This document shows, piece after piece, positions 1 through 6,318 of a stretch of DNA of 8,830 nt. The position numbers and the translations under genes are program-made. Origin of the DNA: Desulfurococcales archaeon (GTDB lineage: Archaea > Thermoproteota > Thermoprotei_A > Sulfolobales > Acidilobaceae); contig WAOU01000084.1 in NCBI GenBank assembly GCA_015521095.1, positions 1 to 8,830 of the forward strand, given 5' to 3'. Numbering within the stretch: the stretch's first letter is position 1; each line of letters begins with the position of its first letter. Below the pieces are notes generated by a model. It did not search any database, had not been told where the DNA came from, and saw only the letters and a program-made list of their open reading frames with translations.

Positions 1-263
1 ATGAGGCTTCCCGGAAATACTGGCTCCCTACTTATTACGAGGATATCCACTGGGTCTCCGTCTTCTTCAAGCGTCCCAGGTATAAAGCCATAGTTAAACG
101 GGTAAGACATGCTAGTGTATAGGAACCTATCAACGGCGACAAGGCATTTTTCCTTGTCAAACTCGTACTTAACACTGCTATTCATCGGTATCTCGATAAT
201 AGCATTAACTATTTCGGGAGCCTTCTCTCCAGGACCTAGACCCTCTAAACACGCCAATAGCAT
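1..263 (-). CDS. ppa: Inorganic pyrophosphatase, family I (partial, C-terminus beyond window)
   Basis: Soluble Mg-dependent pyrophosphatase that hydrolyses PPi to two phosphates, pulling biosynthetic reactions forward in the cytoplasm. Reading the minus strand from ATG at 263 gives 87 residues before the window edge; family members are about 170-180 residues, so roughly half is missing. Visible family I signatures are [17 protein letters not shown] (residues 10-26), KYEFDK (32-37, with the active-site Glu in KYE), YGFIP (58-62) and the metal-binding loop DGDPVD (68-73, aspartates 68, 70 and 73), then the EPVFPGS stretch (80-86). The start is chosen because a GGAGGGG ribosome binding site lies directly upstream (about 266-272). 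An in-frame GTG one codon earlier is possible. The gene is divergent from the L7Ae gene and its TATA box lies near 300-309. The family call is firm; the symbol is by homology. Confidence 0.93.
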   Translation of the reverse strand, partial: MLLACLEGLGPGEKAPEIVNAIIEIPMNSSVKYEFDKEKCLVAVDRFLYTSMSYPFNYGFIPGTLEEDGDPVDILVISREPVFPGSL

Positions 264-298
264 CACCCCTCCAAGTTCCCACTTAATGGCCGACAGCG

Positions 299-309
299 AT
301 ATTTAAATA
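299..309. promoter_or_regulatory. Palindromic TATA box, possibly a shared divergent promoter
   Basis: The sequence TATTTAAATA (300-309) is a perfect 10-base palindrome in the gap between two divergent genes, and it matches the archaeal TTTAAATA box. With the usual 25-27 base distance, rightward transcription would start near 331, giving a leader of about 35-40 bases before L7Ae. Leftward transcription would start near 278, about 15 bases before the pyrophosphatase ATG. Both distances are plausible. A purine-rich AGCGA just left of the box could act as a weak BRE for the rightward direction; no clear BRE is seen on the other side. Position and motif are seen; use in both directions is inferred. 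Confidence 0.6.
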
Positions 310-369
310 GTCGACAACGATACTAACAAGGTTCGAAGAGAGACGACCCGTTCGGGGAGGAGGATGAAT

Positions 370-753
370 ATGAGCAAGCCATTCTATGTGAGGTTCGAGG
401 TTCCGGAAGAACTCGCGGAGAAAGTATACGAAGCAGTAAGAAAAGCACGTGAATCAGGGAAAGTTAAGAAAGGAACTAACGAGACAACAAAAGCATGTGA
501 GCGTGGAATAGCAAAACTAGTAATCATAGCAGAAGACGTGGACCCACCGGAGATAGTAGCACATCTACCGATACTGTGCGACGAGAAAAAGATACCATAT
601 GTCTATGTACCAAGCAAGAAGAAGCTAGGAGAAGCAGCAGGAATAGAGGTACAGGCGGCATCAGCAGCAATAATTGATCCTGGAGTAGCAGCATCGCTAG
701 TAAACGAGATAGTCGAAAAGGTGAAGGAGCTACGCAGCAAAGCTGGAGTCTAA
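370..753 (+). CDS. rpl7ae: 50S ribosomal protein L7Ae (also C/D and H/ACA RNP and RNase P protein)
   Basis: Kink-turn RNA-binding protein. In archaea it is part of the large ribosomal subunit and also the core protein of C/D and H/ACA guide RNPs and of RNase P. The 127-residue product has the family hallmarks: GTNETTK (35-41, RNA contact), [14 protein letters not shown] (54-67), [16 protein letters not shown] (76-91) and the AASAAII stretch (97-102). Length matches archaeal homologues. Two in-frame ATGs exist, at 364 and 370. I chose 370 because homologues begin MSKP and because GGAGG at 359-363 is then 6 bases away, whereas the 364 start abuts the Shine-Dalgarno. It is the first gene of the rightward cluster, followed by S13 after 70 bases. 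Two cysteines (43, 70) are present. Confidence 0.96.
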   Translation: MSKPFYVRFEVPEELAEKVYEAVRKARESGKVKKGTNETTKACERGIAKLVIIAEDVDPPEIVAHLPILCDEKKIPYVYVPSKKKLGEAAGIEVQAASAAIIDPGVAASLVNEIVEKVKELRSKAGV

Positions 754-762
754 CCATAGCCC

Positions 763-769
763 TTTATTT
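763..769 (+). promoter_or_regulatory. AT-rich TTTATTT element between L7Ae and S13 (weak promoter or T-rich terminator)
   Basis: The 70-base gap between L7Ae and S13 contains CCTTTATTTCCCC. TTTATTT could be a weak TATA box, with transcription starting near 792-795 and a leader of about 30 bases before S13. It could equally be a pyrimidine-rich site that ends part of the L7Ae transcripts. The sequence alone does not decide, and read-through from L7Ae is also possible. Confidence 0.3.
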
Positions 770-823
770 CCCCTGGATATCAAAAACCCACCAAGGTAGC
801 TAGAGGTATGCGGGTGCAGACGA

Positions 824-1276
824 GTGGCTGAGAACAGACAGTTCAAATACATAGTCAGAATTGCTGGCACTGACATAAATGGAAAACTAAAACTCGTATA
901 CGGATTATCTGAAATAAAGGGTATCGGATATACTACGGCGCTTGCAATAACCAGGCTATTGGGATTGGACCCGTTTATGAGAACTGGATTCCTTACAGAG
1001 TCCGAAATAAAGAAACTAGAAGAGGTAGTAAGGGACATTACACAACTAGGACTTCCAGCATGGATGTATAATCGTAGAAAAGATTATGAAACAGGAAAAG
1101 ATAAACACCTGATAGGATCCGAACTAATATTCCATGCGAGAAGAGACATAGAGAGAGAAATACGTATAGGCAGTTGGAGAGGTGTAAGACACAGAATCGG
1201 ACTAAAGGTAAGAGGACAGAGGACTAGAACAACAGGAAGACTAGGAATGACAGTAGGAGTAAAGAAGAAGAGGTGA
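824..1276 (+). CDS. rps13: 30S ribosomal protein S13
   Basis: Small-subunit head protein that contacts 16S rRNA, the P-site tRNA and the intersubunit bridge to the large subunit. The 150-residue product shows the archaeal/eukaryotic S13 pattern: a helix-two-turns-helix region around IKGIGYTTALAITRLLG (31-47), LPAWMYNRRKD (77-87), and the basic C-terminal signature from HLIGSEL (95-101) through SWRGVRHRIGLKVRGQRTRT (117-136) to the Lys/Arg tail. The start is GTG at 824; the upstream ATG at 808 is out of frame and no better in-frame start exists. The ribosome binding site is weak (GGGTG at 812-816). The S4 gene follows after 6 bases, and its Shine-Dalgarno overlaps the S13 stop codon, which suggests translational coupling. 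Confidence 0.96.
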   Translation: MAENRQFKYIVRIAGTDINGKLKLVYGLSEIKGIGYTTALAITRLLGLDPFMRTGFLTESEIKKLEEVVRDITQLGLPAWMYNRRKDYETGKDKHLIGSELIFHARRDIEREIRIGSWRGVRHRIGLKVRGQRTRTTGRLGMTVGVKKKR

Positions 1277-1277
1277 T
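1270..1277 (+). promoter_or_regulatory. Shine-Dalgarno for S4 overlapping the S13 stop
   Basis: GAGGTGAT at 1270-1277 is an almost full match to the complement of the archaeal 16S rRNA 3' end. It includes the S13 TGA stop (1274-1276) and lies 5 bases before the S4 ATG. Ribosomes ending S13 would be placed to re-initiate on S4. Confidence 0.8.
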
Positions 1278-1282
1278 AAGAA

Positions 1283-1783
1283 ATGGGAGACCCTAGAAAG
1301 CCACGGAAAAAGTGGGAAGGACCAAAACATCCATGGATTAAAGAAAGACTCCTAAAAGAAATAGAGCTTGTAGGAAAATACGGGTTAAAGAACAAAAGAG
1401 AACTCTGGAAAGCAGAGACCATGGCGAGAAAACTAAGGCACCGTGCAAGAAACCTCCTTGCAATACCTGAGGGAGAAAGAGAGAAAGCTACACGAGTACT
1501 TCTGGAAAAGCTATACATAATGGGGCTTATCGAAAAAGATGCGACTCTAGACGAGATTCTTGGACTAACAGCAGAACACATACTTGAGAGAAGACTACAG
1601 ACAATCGTGTACAAAAAGGGTCTTGCCAAGTCAATATATCATGCAAGACAACTAATAGTCCACGGCCACATAGCCATTGGAGGCAGACGAATAACCAGTC
1701 CTGGATATCTAGTTAGAAGAGACGAAGAAGACCTAGTCGGGTACGCTCCTGGAAGCCCATATAAAGAGCAAGAAGCACAGTGA
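1283..1783 (+). CDS. rps4: 30S ribosomal protein S4
   Basis: Primary 16S rRNA-binding protein that starts assembly of the 5' domain of the small subunit. The product is 166 residues, normal for archaeal S4. The N-terminus ([17 protein letters not shown], 2-18) is the archaeal type, without the zinc-binding cysteines of some bacterial forms. The S4 RNA-binding fold is at about 103-157: [16 protein letters not shown] (103-118), [15 protein letters not shown] (120-134), [10 protein letters not shown] (135-144). The ATG is preceded by a near-perfect Shine-Dalgarno with 5-base spacing. It lies between S13 and S11, the order typical of the archaeal alpha-type cluster. Confidence 0.96.
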   Translation: MGDPRKPRKKWEGPKHPWIKERLLKEIELVGKYGLKNKRELWKAETMARKLRHRARNLLAIPEGEREKATRVLLEKLYIMGLIEKDATLDEILGLTAEHILERRLQTIVYKKGLAKSIYHARQLIVHGHIAIGGRRITSPGYLVRRDEEDLVGYAPGSPYKEQEAQ

Positions 1784-1805
1784 AGAGATCTAGGGGGAGA
1801 GGAAG

Positions 1806-2207
1806 ATGGCGTTTGCTGGAAGAGACCTCAAATGGGGCGTAGTCCATATCTATAGCAGCTTCAACAACACAATAGTACATATAACAGATCTAACCGGAGC
1901 AGAGACTGTAGCAAGAGTATCTGGAGGCATGGTCGTTAGAGCCGACAGAGAGAAGCCAAGCCCATATGCTGCTATGATCGCTGCAAGTAGGGCAGCACAA
2001 CAGGCTATGGCAAGAGGAATAGTGGCCGTGCATATCAAAGTGAGGGCTCCAGGAGGACACGGTCCCAAGACTCCTGGTCCGGGAGCCCAAGCCGCTATAA
2101 GAGCCCTTGCAAGAGCAGGATTCATTATTGGAAGAATCGAAGACGTAACACCGATACCGCATGATACAACAAGGAGACCAGGCGGTAGAAGAGGTAGAAG
2201 AGTCTAG
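1806..2207 (+). CDS. rps11: 30S ribosomal protein S11
   Basis: Platform protein of the small subunit, near the E site and the 3' end of 16S rRNA. The 133-residue product is highly conserved: [20 protein letters not shown] (9-28), [19 protein letters not shown] (39-57), then [20 protein letters not shown] (82-101) and the C-terminal signature [20 protein letters not shown] (111-130). An in-frame ATG follows a GGGGGAGAGG purine tract (1793-1802), and the gap from S4 is 22 bases. A T-run lies just after the stop, so some transcripts may end here before rpoD. Confidence 0.97.
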   Translation: MAFAGRDLKWGVVHIYSSFNNTIVHITDLTGAETVARVSGGMVVRADREKPSPYAAMIAASRAAQQAMARGIVAVHIKVRAPGGHGPKTPGPGAQAAIRALARAGFIIGRIEDVTPIPHDTTRRPGGRRGRRV

Positions 2208-2212
2208 CCGCC

Positions 2213-2217
2213 TTTTT
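2213..2217 (+). terminator. T-run after S11, possible partial terminator
   Basis: TTTTT at 2213-2217 (in CCGCCTTTTTACC) starts 6 bases after the S11 stop, in the 69-base gap before rpoD. Archaeal polymerase can terminate at short T-runs without a hairpin, and none is evident here. An AT-rich stretch AATTATTATC (about 2233-2242) follows and could serve as a TATA box for rpoD, with transcription starting near 2265. Both readings are inferences. Confidence 0.35.
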
Positions 2218-2276
2218 ACCAAAAACACATCCAATTATTATCTTCCAATTAGAGTTATTCGTTGTGGTGGTTTCTG

Positions 2277-3140
2277 GTGGAAAAGAAGAGAAGCCTCGAA
2301 ATAATATCACTAAACGAGCAGAGGATTACAGTGTACGTTGAGGGTTATAATCTATCCCTACTGAATGGCGTGCGTAGGACAGTGTTATCTCATGTACCTA
2401 CTATGGCGATAGACTTTGCTTACTTTTACGACAATAATACAGGTGTACCAGACGAGATAATTGCGCATAGGCTTGGTCTCATAGTATTTGATTCTAACGA
2501 AGCACTAAAGAAGTATAAGAGTCCTGAAGAATGCAAGAATGCTGATGAAAAGGATTCGTCCTGTTTCGTCGAGATATTCTTAGAGAAATCGCTAAGTGAT
2601 GATGCGGATACAGGTGTATACATTAAGGCCTCAGATCTAATTATAAGCGATCCAGATGTTAAACCCGTGTATCCAGAGACACCAATAGTATACCTTGCTC
2701 CAGGTCAAAGGATCCATATGGTAGCATATGCCAGGCTCGGAAGAGGAGCAGAACACGGAAAATGGATGCCGGCATCAGTCTCAATACTTCAATACCTACC
2801 AAGGGTAGAATATGACGGATCGAAGACAAGCGAGGAATGCATAAAGTGTGTCGAGGCTTATCCGGATCTCGCAGAGAAACTTTCTAAAGGAGAGAAAGGA
2901 GTTATCGAGTATAAGAGAAACATCAATACTAGCGCCTTACGATACTGTGCAGACTCGAAGGATATCTGCGGAGACGCGGTAAAATTATATTATGATGAAA
3001 ATAGATTGTTACTCACAGTTGAAACCACGGGGGCCCTTCGCCCCGAAATAATAGTCGCAGAGTCTATTAATACCCTTGAGGCACGCGTTAAGAAGGTACT
3101 GGAGGCTGTGAAGAAAGCAGGAGTGGTGGAAAGGCAATGA
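2277..3140 (+). CDS. rpoD: DNA-directed RNA polymerase subunit D (RpoD, alpha-N-like)
   Basis: Assembly-platform subunit of archaeal RNA polymerase, equivalent to eukaryotic Rpb3/AC40 and the bacterial alpha N-terminal domain; it pairs with subunit L. The chosen GTG at 2277 gives 287 residues starting EKKRSLEIISL, with GGTGG at 2266-2270 as ribosome binding site. A TTG start at 2262 would add five atypical residues (WWFLV). Domain 1 contains YNLSLLNGVRRTVLSHVPTM (24-43) and DEIIAHRLGLIVF (59-71). The insertion domain has APGQRIHMVAYARLGRG (141-157), KWMPASV (162-168) and a cysteine-containing ferredoxin-like part at about 186-231 (Cys188, 191, 224, 231). The C-terminal dimerisation part has VETTGALRPEIIV (248-260). 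Another pair, Cys86/Cys96, lies in domain 2. The iron-sulfur motif appears degenerate. The stop overlaps the L18e start (ATGA). Confidence 0.95.
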   Translation: MEKKRSLEIISLNEQRITVYVEGYNLSLLNGVRRTVLSHVPTMAIDFAYFYDNNTGVPDEIIAHRLGLIVFDSNEALKKYKSPEECKNADEKDSSCFVEIFLEKSLSDDADTGVYIKASDLIISDPDVKPVYPETPIVYLAPGQRIHMVAYARLGRGAEHGKWMPASVSILQYLPRVEYDGSKTSEECIKCVEAYPDLAEKLSKGEKGVIEYKRNINTSALRYCADSKDICGDAVKLYYDENRLLLTVETTGALRPEIIVAESINTLEARVKKVLEAVKKAGVVERQ

Positions 3141-3499
3141 AGAGGACAGGGCCCACGAATATACTGGTTAGGAAAACGGCGGAGGATCTAAAAAAGACAG
3201 GAAAAAAAGAAGGTTCAAACGCCTGGATAAAAGTAGCAGAACTATTACTCAAACCTACAAGGCAAAGAGTTGCCGTAAACTTATCTAAGATCAACAGATA
3301 TGCTAGAGAAGGAGAAATAGTAATAGTTCCAGGAAAAGTCTTAGGAGCCGGGAAACTAGAGAAAAAAGTAACAATTGCTGCATTGAGCTTCTCTGAGACG
3401 GCACTAGAGAAAATAAAAATGGCTGGTGGTGAAGCCTTAACACTACAGGAGGCTGCTCGAAAGTACCCCAAGGTATCGAATGCAAGAATAATAGTCTAG
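3137..3499 (+). CDS. rpl18e: 50S ribosomal protein L18e
   Basis: Archaeal/eukaryotic large-subunit protein of the L15/L18e family. The 120-residue product matches the usual archaeal length of about 115-125. Recognisable segments are KRTGPTNILVRKTAEDLKK (2-20), NAWIKVAELLLKPTRQRVAV (28-47), NLSKINRYAREGEIVIVPGK (48-67), VLGAGKLEKKVTIAALSFSE (68-87) and the C-terminal ARKYPKVSNARIIV (107-120). The ATG overlaps the rpoD stop by 4 bases (ATGA), so translation is probably coupled. The purine-rich GGAGTGGTGG at 3120-3129, inside the end of rpoD, is the likely ribosome binding site. Confidence 0.95.
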   Translation: MKRTGPTNILVRKTAEDLKKTGKKEGSNAWIKVAELLLKPTRQRVAVNLSKINRYAREGEIVIVPGKVLGAGKLEKKVTIAALSFSETALEKIKMAGGEALTLQEAARKYPKVSNARIIV

Positions 3500-3512
3500 G
3501 AGGTGGAGCAAG

Positions 3513-3977
3513 ATGAGTCAGCAAGCAGAAAAACAAAAAGTAATCGTGGTTGACGGAACAGGTCATATCCTGGGCAGACTTGCGAGCATAATAGCCAAGA
3601 AGCTCCTAAACGGTGAGAACATAGTAGTAGTAAACGTCGAGAAGGTAGTTGTAAGCGGGAGACCCAGCGAGGTTGTAAAACAATACAAACAGACGATCCT
3701 TCCAATTAGAAGCCACCATAAGCATAAGTGGAGGCCCAAACGTCCACGTAGCCCGGTAAGATTATTCAAGAGTACAGTGAAGGGAATGCTCCCTAAGCAC
3801 AATAAAAGGGGACGTGAAGCCTTCAAGAGGCTCAAGGTCTACATAGGGGTTCCCGACGAGTTTAAGAACAAGGAGCTTGTAAGGTTTAAGGAGGCTGACG
3901 CCTCAAGACTAGCAAGGGGATACGTGGAACTAGGTAGGATAGCAAAAGAGCTCGGTTGGAAGGGTGAGGTGCAGTGA
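3513..3977 (+). CDS. rpl13: 50S ribosomal protein L13
   Basis: Large-subunit protein that binds 23S rRNA early in assembly. The 154-residue product shows VVDGTGHILGRLASIIAKKL (12-31), VNVEKVVVSGRP (40-51), and a basic central part typical of archaeal L13: SHHKHKWRPKRPRSPVRLF (67-85), TVKGMLPKHNKRGREAFKRL (88-107) and KVYIGVP (108-114). The ATG at 3513 has a strong GGAGGTG site (3499-3505) partly overlapping the L18e stop, with 7 bases of spacing. The stop overlaps the GTG start of S9 (GTGA). Confidence 0.96.
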   Translation: MSQQAEKQKVIVVDGTGHILGRLASIIAKKLLNGENIVVVNVEKVVVSGRPSEVVKQYKQTILPIRSHHKHKWRPKRPRSPVRLFKSTVKGMLPKHNKRGREAFKRLKVYIGVPDEFKNKELVRFKEADASRLARGYVELGRIAKELGWKGEVQ

Positions 3978-4423
3978 TCAAGAAAATTACGATATCTACG
4001 GGTAAGAGGAAGAGGGCTATAGCAACAGCGATTATTAGGCCAGGAAACGGAAAAGTTCATATAAACGGGATTCCAATAGAGCTATGGCCAATCGAGATGG
4101 CTCGGCTCAAGATGATGGAGCCACTACTACTAGCTGGAGCAAAGATCAGAAGCCAAGTAGACATAAGGGTTAGAGTAAAAGGAGGAGGATTCATGGGCCA
4201 AGCGGATGCAGTAAGAATGGCCATTGCAAGGGGCCTTGTAGAGCACTTTAGATGTGAGGGAGAAGACGAAGAATGCAAAAGAATGAATGCGCTTTCACAA
4301 GCACTAAAACAGATATTCGAAGAATACGATAGAACAATGCTTGCAGGCGATCCAAGAAGAACCGAGCCAGAGAAATACATGAGATATAGTGCTCGTAGGA
4401 GATGGCAGAAGTCGTATAGGTGA
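3974..4423 (+). CDS. rps9: 30S ribosomal protein S9
   Basis: Small-subunit head protein whose C-terminal tail reaches the P-site tRNA anticodon stem. The 149-residue product begins with GTG overlapping the L13 stop. The family pattern is present: [20 protein letters not shown] (8-27), [20 protein letters not shown] (69-88) and the universal basic end [10 protein letters not shown] (140-149), including the terminal Arg. A short acidic stretch with two cysteines (Cys94 and Cys101, in [11 protein letters not shown]) is unusual for the family and could be a disulfide loop. GGTGAGGTG just upstream serves as ribosome binding site. The GGTGATC at the S9 stop is the Shine-Dalgarno for rpoN. Confidence 0.96.
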   Translation: MIKKITISTGKRKRAIATAIIRPGNGKVHINGIPIELWPIEMARLKMMEPLLLAGAKIRSQVDIRVRVKGGGFMGQADAVRMAIARGLVEHFRCEGEDEECKRMNALSQALKQIFEEYDRTMLAGDPRRTEPEKYMRYSARRRWQKSYR

Positions 4424-4430
4424 TCAAATT

Positions 4431-4664
4431 ATGCTTCCTCCAGTAAGATGTTTCACCTGTGGAGCCCCTCTAGGCCACGTATGGGAGGAGTTCAAAGCAA
4501 GAGTAGAAGCTGGAGAGGACCCGGAGAAGGTCCTCGACGACCTAAAGATATACAGGTATTGTTGCAGAAGAATGCTTTTCACATCCATAACCTACGTGGA
4601 AGAGATAGCCAAGTACTATACGCTTAGAGCTAAGAAGCTCAGAATAGTAGGTGGTGTGTCATGA
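4431..4664 (+). CDS. rpoN: DNA-directed RNA polymerase subunit N (RpoN, Rpb10-like)
   Basis: Small zinc-binding subunit of archaeal RNA polymerase, equivalent to Rpb10, that helps anchor the D/L assembly platform. The 77-residue product has the diagnostic atypical zinc site: CFTC (Cys7, Cys10) and the adjacent pair YCCRRM (Cys44, Cys45), with [13 protein letters not shown] (26-38) between. The reading frame stays open upstream to an ATG at 4389 inside S9, but ATG 4431 is the right start: it follows GGTGATC (4420-4426) by 4 bases and gives the family-typical N-terminus (MLPPVRC). The stop overlaps the S2 ATG (ATGA). The subunit K gene, which often follows rpoN in archaea, is not here. Confidence 0.95.
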   Translation: MLPPVRCFTCGAPLGHVWEEFKARVEAGEDPEKVLDDLKIYRYCCRRMLFTSITYVEEIAKYYTLRAKKLRIVGGVS

Positions 4665-5278
4665 GCGTGCAGGCGAGAGAACTACTTGTCCCGGCAGAAC
4701 TCTATAGGAGAGCAGGAGTAGTATTCGGTACACAGATCTGTACAAAATACATGAGACAGTTCACATACAAGATCCTTACAGACGGATTCTACCTACTCGA
4801 CGTCCAGAAAATCGACGAAAGACTAAGGATCGCCGCGAACTTCCTGTCAAAATTCGATCCTCAAAAAATCGCAGTAGTATCTGTTAGACTCTATGGACAA
4901 AAACCCGCTAGAATGATGTGCGAGCGTGTAGGATGCAAAGCGATAACAGGCAGAGTCATACCAGGAATATTCACAAACCCATACCTAGAACACTACATGG
5001 AACCAGACGTGGTTCTCGTGACAGATCCCAGAACAGATAGACAAGCTCTAGCAGAGGCCTCAAAGATAGGAATACCTGTAGTCGCATTTGCAGACACAGA
5101 CAATAAGATAGAAAATATCGATCTAGTAATTCCTGCAAACAACAAGGGTAGAAGAAGCCTGGCACTACTCTACTGGATAATGACGAGGGAAATCCTAAGA
5201 AACCAGGGAAGAATAGGTCCCACAGATTCCCTGGACGTAGAATACGAGGCATTCATGGCTGGTAAGATAAGGAGGTAA
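4661..5278 (+). CDS. rps2: 30S ribosomal protein S2
   Basis: Small-subunit protein of the uS2 family, bound near the mRNA exit on the back of the 30S head. The 205-residue product fits archaeal S2. Segments seen are [18 protein letters not shown] (17-34), [19 protein letters not shown] (41-59), [20 protein letters not shown] (100-119), [20 protein letters not shown] (120-139), VVAFADTDN (140-148) and [20 protein letters not shown] (156-175). ATG 4661 overlaps the rpoN stop; GTAGGTGGTG just upstream, at the end of rpoN, acts as ribosome binding site. This is the last gene of the ribosomal cluster; a T-run follows. The closely spaced Cys87 and Cys92 are noted. Confidence 0.96.
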   Translation: MSVQARELLVPAELYRRAGVVFGTQICTKYMRQFTYKILTDGFYLLDVQKIDERLRIAANFLSKFDPQKIAVVSVRLYGQKPARMMCERVGCKAITGRVIPGIFTNPYLEHYMEPDVVLVTDPRTDRQALAEASKIGIPVVAFADTDNKIENIDLVIPANNKGRRSLALLYWIMTREILRNQGRIGPTDSLDVEYEAFMAGKIRR

Positions 5279-5294
5279 TAATTACCCGAGAAAC

Positions 5295-5299
5295 TTTTT
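5295..5299 (+). terminator. T-run after S2, likely end of the ribosomal cluster
   Basis: TTTTT in GAGAAACTTTTTCCC lies 16 bases after the S2 stop. No stable hairpin precedes it, which is normal for archaeal intrinsic termination. The 172-base gap to the next gene, the largest in the window, supports an operon boundary here. The rest of that gap (5300-5450) holds an 11-base dyad and AT-rich promoter-like stretches but no gene I can support. Confidence 0.45.
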
Positions 5300-5355
5300 C
5301 CCAGAAATCTAGGTTCAGTTATTGTTCTACGGGGGACTCCAATAACATATACTTG

Positions 5356-5366
5356 GGCAAGTTGCC
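5356..5366. promoter_or_regulatory. Perfect dyad GGCAA-G-TTGCC, possible operator
   Basis: An 11-base inverted repeat with 5-base arms around a single G lies 84 bases before the Memo gene and a few bases upstream of a TATA-like GATATTTT (5373-5380). The loop is too small for a stable RNA hairpin with full arms, so a DNA-binding protein site is the more natural reading. Short dyads also arise by chance, and no regulator is identified. Confidence 0.25.
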
Positions 5367-5423
5367 AAAACCGATATTTTCATCTAATCCTCCAAACAAT
5401 AATTTCAAAGTCCAACAACACAC

Positions 5424-5434
5424 TAGTATAGTAT
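5424..5434 (+). promoter_or_regulatory. AT-rich AGTATAGTATA, candidate TATA box for the Memo gene
   Basis: This element is centred about 22 bases before the Memo ATG. If used as a TATA box, transcription would start at or next to the ATG, giving a leaderless or nearly leaderless mRNA, common for first genes in Crenarchaeota. An alternative is GATATTTT at 5373-5380, which would give a leader of about 50 bases. The choice is not resolved by sequence. Confidence 0.35.
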
Positions 5435-5450
5435 AGGGTGCCAAGATACA

Positions 5451-6317
5451 ATGACGTACACACGTATAAGGAGACCCGCGCATGCGGGAACATTTTATCC
5501 AGCAACAAAAGAAGAACTAGTAAAAGCAATAGAGTACTCATTTATGCACCCGATCGGACCAGGCAAATTACCTATAAAAGAAGGAGAGAGAACCGATAGA
5601 AGAAGTATCGGATTCATAGTCCCACACGCGGGATATATCTATAGCGGCCCTGTTGCGGCTCACGCATATTATAAACTCTCTCTCGAGAAGCCTCCTCAGA
5701 CGATAGTCCTTGTAGGACCCAATCATAACGGCATAGGGATCGGAGCAGCAGTGTATAAAGGGGACGCATGGAGAACCCCACTGGGCGATGTAGAGGTTGA
5801 TATGGAGACTGCAAAACTATTGGTTGAGCACAGTAGCTATTTTGGCTTCGACAGCGATGCACACATCTATGAACACAGCCTAGAGGTTCAGTTGCCTTTC
5901 TTACAGTATATTTATGATGGGGAGTTTAAGATTGTTCCAATAACAATATACGTTCAGACACCAGACGTAGCCAGAGACCTAGCATCAGCCCTGGCTAAAA
6001 TCATAGAAGAGAACAAGATAGATATGATCTATATTGCAAGTACTGACTTCAACCACTACGAACCTCATGAAATATCTGTCCAGAAAGATCTAATGGCGAT
6101 AAACGCTATTCTAGAACGAGACGAAGAGAAACTATACCGCTTACTAGATGAGCATAATATAACAATGTGTGGGCCAGTAGCGGCAGCAGGACTTATTAGA
6201 CTTTCTAAATTACTGGAGGGGAGCACGCCTAGGCTCCTCAAACATGCGACATCTGGGGACATAACAGGAGAAAAAGAATGGGTAGTAGGATACGCATCAA
6301 TATGGTTTCCCCAATAA
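5451..6317 (+). CDS. Memo family protein (MEMO1-like, LigB-related fold)
   Basis: Archaeal member of the Memo family, related in fold to class III non-heme iron dioxygenases (LigB). Its biochemical role in archaea is not established. The 288-residue product is family length. Signatures: RRPAHAGTFYPA (7-18), FIVPHAGYIYSGPVAAHAY (55-73), LVGPNHNGIG (87-96), HIYEHSLEVQLPFLQY (138-153), IASTDFNHYEPH (195-206), and MCGPVAAAGLI (239-249). The metal-ligand set known from human MEMO1 (two His and one Cys) corresponds to His59, His92 and Cys240, all kept, so metal binding is expected. ATG 5451 fits the conserved start; GGGTG at 5436-5440 is a weak ribosome binding site. It sits between the ribosomal cluster and isoprenoid genes, a neighbourhood seen in many archaea. 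The AMMECR1 and radical SAM partners of AmmeMemoRadiSam systems are not in this window. Confidence 0.92.
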   Translation: MTYTRIRRPAHAGTFYPATKEELVKAIEYSFMHPIGPGKLPIKEGERTDRRSIGFIVPHAGYIYSGPVAAHAYYKLSLEKPPQTIVLVGPNHNGIGIGAAVYKGDAWRTPLGDVEVDMETAKLLVEHSSYFGFDSDAHIYEHSLEVQLPFLQYIYDGEFKIVPITIYVQTPDVARDLASALAKIIEENKIDMIYIASTDFNHYEPHEISVQKDLMAINAILERDEEKLYRLLDEHNITMCGPVAAAGLIRLSKLLEGSTPRLLKHATSGDITGEKEWVVGYASIWFPQ

Positions 6318-6318
6318 G

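Noticed and set aside
109..306. Plus-strand open frame of 65 codons
   Set aside because: It is antisense to the pyrophosphatase, whose minus-strand translation matches family I motifs throughout. It has no ribosome binding site and no recognisable motifs.
1084..1629. Long minus-strand open frame (181 codons) across S13 and S4
   Set aside because: It lies wholly opposite two well-conserved ribosomal genes. Its Ser/Leu/Phe-rich composition is what the complement of Lys/Glu/Arg-rich genes gives.
2262..2276. TTG start for rpoD five codons upstream
   Set aside because: It adds an atypical WWFLV sequence and lacks a ribosome binding site, whereas GTG 2277 has GGTGG at good spacing.
2597..2603. 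GTGATGA, a perfect C-box sequence inside rpoD
   Set aside because: There is no D box (CTGA) within a normal distance downstream. It is most likely a chance match in coding sequence.
4389..4430. Upstream extension of rpoN to ATG 4389 inside S9
   Set aside because: The extra residues are not found in RpoN, and a Shine-Dalgarno sits just before ATG 4431, which gives the standard N-terminus.
5320..5400. Possible C/D box guide RNA on the minus strand (GATGA near 5383, CTGA near 5317)
   Set aside because: The C box matches only 5 of 7 positions, internal C'/D' boxes are missing, and the distance is longer than usual for archaeal C/D RNAs.
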